NCBI RefSeq assembly: GCF_041058985.1
Contig: NZ_JBEHZE010000001.1
Coordinates: forward strand, 2,604,001-2,668,000
Length of the DNA: 64,000 nucleotides
From: Hyphococcus lacteus
GTDB taxonomy: Bacteria; Pseudomonadota; Alphaproteobacteria; Caulobacterales; Parvularculaceae
Reading direction: 5' to 3'
This document shows, piece by piece, positions 61,475 through 64,000 of this stretch; position 1 is the stretch's first letter; every line of letters starts with the position of its first letter. A program made the position numbers and the translations under genes. Below the pieces are notes generated by a model that was not told the origin of the DNA, searched no databases, and was given only the letters and a program-made list of their open reading frames with translations.

Positions 61475-62349
61475 GGCGACCAATAAGGCGCATCGCTGGC
61501 CGGAAATGTTTCTTCCAGTGCCTCGTCAATTTTATCCTCTGTCTTTAACGAAGCATCTTTATCACCGGGTGTTTTCGGACGCGCGTGTTTTTTAGTATCT
61601 TCCGTTTCCGCATCACCTTTGCCATAGCGGAACTGCGCCAGCCATTCGAGCGGCTTGGACGGGTCAATATTCAGCTCACGGACCTTTTCTTTTACCTTTT
61701 CGATTTGCATGACATTCTCGATGCGCGCATCCAAAAATGCATTGGTCGCGCGCTCTGTCGGATCATCATCGGAAAGCCATCGCGCCAATGTAGATGTCCA
61801 AACAGCCGTCAGGATTCCGCGCTTGGTGTAGTAATTGAAGTCCGTGGATTTATCGCCAAGACCCCGCCAAACCGTATCAGCGGTCTTCCACGCAAGGTCG
61901 GCGGCAATCGGCGCATAAATCGGCAAGGCAAGCGTTGCGGCGGCACGCCGCGCGGCCTCTTTGTCTTTGCGAATTGCCTCAAGACGCGCACGTACGGCAA
62001 AAGCGACTTTCTCGCGGATTTTGAGGGTTTTGAATTCTGGCGCTTCCATCGCAGCACCCATGGCCTTATCTGACCGCGCTGACCACACCCTGATCGCATC
62101 GACCGCACCGCGCGGAAACGCTGCTTTCGTTGTAGCTGATTCAACGCCGGCTTCGTGTGCCGCAAGGCCAATGGCTGTGTCCGTCCAGCCTTCAAATGGA
62201 ACCAGCGGCAATAGTTTTTCGAGAATCAGCTCTCGCTCATTCTCAAAACCATCAATTAGCGGCTCGGTTTCATTCGTGTTTCGAGCAGAATTTACGTCAG
62301 ATTCGGCGTCTGAACCGTTGTTTTCTGTGGATTTTGGGTCACTAGCCAT
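61471..62349 (-). CDS. COQ9 family ubiquinone-biosynthesis protein with FPASD tail
   Basis: A 292-residue lipid-binding COQ9-like protein, which supports late ubiquinone synthesis with COQ7. The TetR-like helical core spans roughly residues 35-235: LPLVPFEGWTDTAIGLAAHEAG, KTADTVWRGLGDKSTDFNYYTKR with the conserved Asp-Asn-Tyr region, and TLARWLSDDDPTERATNAFLDARIENV in the last helices (given here as part of the region). The first 30 residues are acidic and disordered. The C-terminus ends EALEETFPASDAPYWSP, a motif also found on unrelated small alphaproteobacterial proteins. AGGA lies before the start. Confidence 0.88.
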   Translation of the reverse strand: MASDPKSTENNGSDAESDVNSARNTNETEPLIDGFENERELILEKLLPLVPFEGWTDTAIGLAAHEAGVESATTKAAFPRGAVDAIRVWSARSDKAMGAAMEAPEFKTLKIREKVAFAVRARLEAIRKDKEAARRAAATLALPIYAPIAADLAWKTADTVWRGLGDKSTDFNYYTKRGILTAVWTSTLARWLSDDDPTERATNAFLDARIENVMQIEKVKEKVRELNIDPSKPLEWLAQFRYGKGDAETEDTKKHARPKTPGDKDASLKTEDKIDEALEETFPASDAPYWSP

Positions 62350-62527
62350 TGATGACCATCCTTTCGCTCGCTATCTCTTCTGCGGTTGTAGACAATAGGT
62401 TGGCCATTTGGTATAGGCCGCCCTCGCCTCGCGCGCTTGCTTAACACAGGCGCTTGCTGAGTTAGATTGTATTTTGCGTCGCGGTCTACAACCCGTGGCG
62501 CTTTTGTTTCATAGGAGCCTGAAGTCC

Positions 62528-62737
62528 TTGGTCCAGATCTTTGTCCGCGACAATAATGTCGAACAAGCCCTCAAAGCGCTGAAAAAGAAAATGCAGCGCG
62601 AAGGGACGTTCCGCGAAATGAAACGCCGGAAGTTCTTTGAGAAGCCGTCTGAAAAGCGCGCTCGCCAGAAAGCCGAAGCGGTTCGCCGTGCACGCAAGCT
62701 GGTTCGTAAGCGCCTTCAGCGCGAAGGTGGCCTCTAG
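62528..62737 (+). CDS. rpsU: 30S ribosomal protein S21 (TTG start)
   Basis: A 69-residue, very basic small-subunit protein. The TTG-started product reads MVQIFVRDNNVEQALKALKK, the usual S21 N-terminus, and continues MQREGTFREMKRRKFFEKPS with a long Lys/Arg-rich helix. The longer frame upstream would add 18 unrelated residues. AGGAG lies about 10 nt before the TTG. S21 takes part in translation initiation on the 30S subunit. A weak hairpin (GGCGCG / CGCGCC) lies 16 bp past the stop. Confidence 0.95.
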   Translation: MVQIFVRDNNVEQALKALKKKMQREGTFREMKRRKFFEKPSEKRARQKAEAVRRARKLVRKRLQREGGL

Positions 62738-62877
62738 GTCCCGCTTTGTGCCCGGCGCGGAACGAATAACGCGCCCCTATTGTTCTGAAATACTAGTAGA
62801 CCCGAAATGGTTCTGCTAGTTTTGGTGAGCGTGATCAGGCTTTCTGGTCTCGCTCTTTGTTTTGAATGGGGTTTTTT

Positions 62878-63000
62878 ATGCGAATTCTTTCCCTGATTTT
62901 GGCACTCAGCTTCTTCCTGTCAGCATGTGAAACCGTCAAGGGCGTTGGCCGTGACGTTGAAAGCGCTGGCGAAGCGATGGACGATGCAATCAACGATTAA
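62878..63000 (+). CDS. Entericidin-like small lipoprotein
   Basis: A 40-residue predicted lipoprotein found by reading the sequence directly. It begins MRILSLILALSFFLSAC, a signal peptide with lipobox LSAC, and the mature part is CETVKGVGRDVESAGEAMDD, the usual entericidin A/B pattern of small Gly, Val and acidic residues. Entericidins are small envelope lipoproteins; in E. coli the A/B pair is proposed as an antidote/toxin pair, but most alphaproteobacterial members have no known role. A weak GGGG lies before the ATG, and a strong terminator follows directly. Confidence 0.82.
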   Translation: MRILSLILALSFFLSACETVKGVGRDVESAGEAMDDAIND

Positions 63001-63027
63001 GCGACATTCGCTTTTTTGATCGGAATT

Positions 63028-63056
63028 ACCGGCCGCTTTGCGCGCCGGTTTTTTTG
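63028..63056 (+). terminator. Rho-independent terminator after the entericidin-like gene
   Basis: ACCGGC-CGC / GCG-GCCGGT stem with a single bulged base and loop TTT, followed by seven T, about 28 bp past the stop codon. Confidence 0.85.
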
Positions 63057-63255
63057 TGTCTGCCAAATACTAATTGCCCATAAATTCCCATAATGTAGGC
63101 TCCGAATCGCCTAAACATGCTGGAAATTAATGAAAACCAATGAATTTTGTGACGATAATGCGCATGGTTGTGATGTAAATGCGATATTCGCGCGATAAAA
63201 TGAAAAGACATAATCGACGGGGAACGGCGCTGTGGCGCACTGGGTTAGGTGCTGT

Positions 63256-64000
63256 ATGAGGGAATTTCCAAAAAACTACGGGCTAAAAAGCAGTGGGATC
63301 ACGGCGATAGCATGTCTAGCAGGCTTGATGACCCTTGCGGCTCAACCCGCATCCGCACAACGCCAGATTGACGACCCAGCGCTAAGCCCCATGCTTTTTG
63401 GTCCGACCGAAAAAGAAAAGCGCGACAAAATTCGCCAAAGCGAAAAAGAACAAGAAGAAGCGCTTTATCTGACGGCTGAGCAAGAGCGCGACGCCAACGC
63501 CCTGGATGACCCAAAAGTGCGCCCAATATTTGGCACCGAGGGTGAAGATAATGATCGCACGAAAACCCGCATTACACTCGGCGAAAAAGATGAAAATCGC
63601 GGCTTTTTTGGTGCGCTGACATTCCTCGTACCCGAAGAGACCAATCTTAGCATTGGCGTTGGTCCGGTCTATGAGCCTGATTATTTTGGCTCCAACGATT
63701 ACGAGTTTAATGCCGACCCACAGCTTTATGTGAAGTTCCGAGATTTCGTTTTTCTTGACGATGACGGCGCAGATTTCGGGCTTATCGGCTTTTCGCGCTT
63801 CCGTCTCGGTCCGACTGTCCGGATTAAAGCCCGCCGAGATCAAGACGATAATCCCGCACTGGCCGGGCTTGGCGATGTCGGCACCACGTTTGAATTTGGC
63901 GGCTTTGTCGCGACGACTTTCCTTGATCGTTTTGCGTTCAAAGCAAAAGCCCGTCACGGCCTTAAAACTGGTCACCGTGGCACCATCGTTGATGGTTATA
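63256..64000 (+). CDS. MipA/OmpV family outer-membrane protein, N-terminal part (cut by window edge)
   Basis: The 248 visible residues begin with a Sec signal peptide (cleavage near ASAQR). A Glu/Lys/Asp-rich linker of about 80 residues follows, then the MipA/OmpV barrel opening LSIGVGPVYEPDYFGSNDYE, with PQLYVKFRDFVFLDDDGADF after it. Barrel strands run on past the right edge. MipA-like proteins link murein enzymes to the outer membrane or act as porins; the role here is open. The long charged linker before the barrel is longer than usual. AGGTG precedes the ATG. No stop occurs before the edge. Confidence 0.87.
   Translation, partial: MREFPKNYGLKSSGITAIACLAGLMTLAAQPASAQRQIDDPALSPMLFGPTEKEKRDKIRQSEKEQEEALYLTAEQERDANALDDPKVRPIFGTEGEDNDRTKTRITLGEKDENRGFFGALTFLVPEETNLSIGVGPVYEPDYFGSNDYEFNADPQLYVKFRDFVFLDDDGADFGLIGFSRFRLGPTVRIKARRDQDDNPALAGLGDVGTTFEFGGFVATTFLDRFAFKAKARHGLKTGHRGTIVDGY

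Noticed and set aside
1..64000. Prophage, insertion sequence, CRISPR array, toxin-antitoxin or defence island
   Set aside because: No transposase, integrase, repeat-spacer pattern, phage structural gene or defence-family domain was recognised on either strand.

Overview
The window is a chromosomal stretch of an alphaproteobacterium, densely packed with housekeeping genes and of moderate GC content by eye. The lineage call rests on family content: RcdA (DUF1465), the cell-cycle regulator TrcR (DUF1013), DUF1192, COQ9, YdcH/DUF465 proteins, a cysteine-free L31, GatCAB and a large Oar-like TonB-dependent receptor. Together these point to the Caulobacterales / Hyphomonadaceae / Parvularculales side of the class. 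I cannot name the genus. I saw no insertion sequence, prophage, CRISPR array, integron or tRNA/rRNA gene.

Layout. 1-9 kb: enolase (cut by the left edge), a Pro/Arg-rich lipoprotein, L32, a tandem DUF6491 pair, CysK, an exported M20 peptidase, GatB and an alpha/beta hydrolase. 9-17.5 kb: a fatty-acid desaturase, GatCA, an undescribed membrane-anchored HExxH protein, RuvX, PyrB-PlsY and DprA. 17.5-24 kb: TopA with a lysine-rich tail, a LytM-type M23 lipoprotein and RNase R. 24-34 kb: a protein-scavenging block with two large peptidases predicted to be lipoproteins (S9 and M3), exported MsrA, a probable agmatine deiminase, and a 1070-residue TonB-dependent receptor behind a good Pho-box candidate. 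34-46 kb: ArgS, IspH, RNase HI, a peroxiredoxin, YqgE, a membrane PAS-EAL c-di-GMP phosphodiesterase, and the run SMP-30-like/ThrC/M16 peptidase/RimJ. 46-56 kb: L31, RcdA, two similar-looking polytopic membrane proteins, a VOC protein, TrmFO, a TetR regulator with a perfect-arm operator, pirin, DUF1192, a PIG3-type quinone oxidoreductase and TrcR. 56-64 kb: an SDR lacking its catalytic Tyr and Lys, two YdcH proteins flanking UbiX and a TIGR02444 protein, a diguanylate cyclase, PurEK, COQ9, S21, an entericidin-like peptide and a MipA/OmpV porin (cut by the right edge).

How the genes work together. Translation and tRNA functions (GatCAB, ArgS, TrmFO, L31, L32, S21), DNA topology and repair (TopA, DprA, RuvX, RNase HI) and biosynthesis (CysK, ThrC, PyrB, PurEK, IspH, UbiX, COQ9) make up the core. 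Cell-cycle and second-messenger control is represented by RcdA, TrcR, one GGDEF and one EAL protein. The envelope block (receptor, exported peptidases, MsrA) suggests a heterotroph that feeds on peptides.

I did not find a self-contained new defence or biosynthetic system. The best leads are local: the Pho box before the receptor gene, the TetR operator, the degenerate SDR, the HExxH protein, the hairpin-rich gap before purE, and the hairpins after trmFO. Several genes appear to use TTG starts, so predicted 5' ends should be treated with care.
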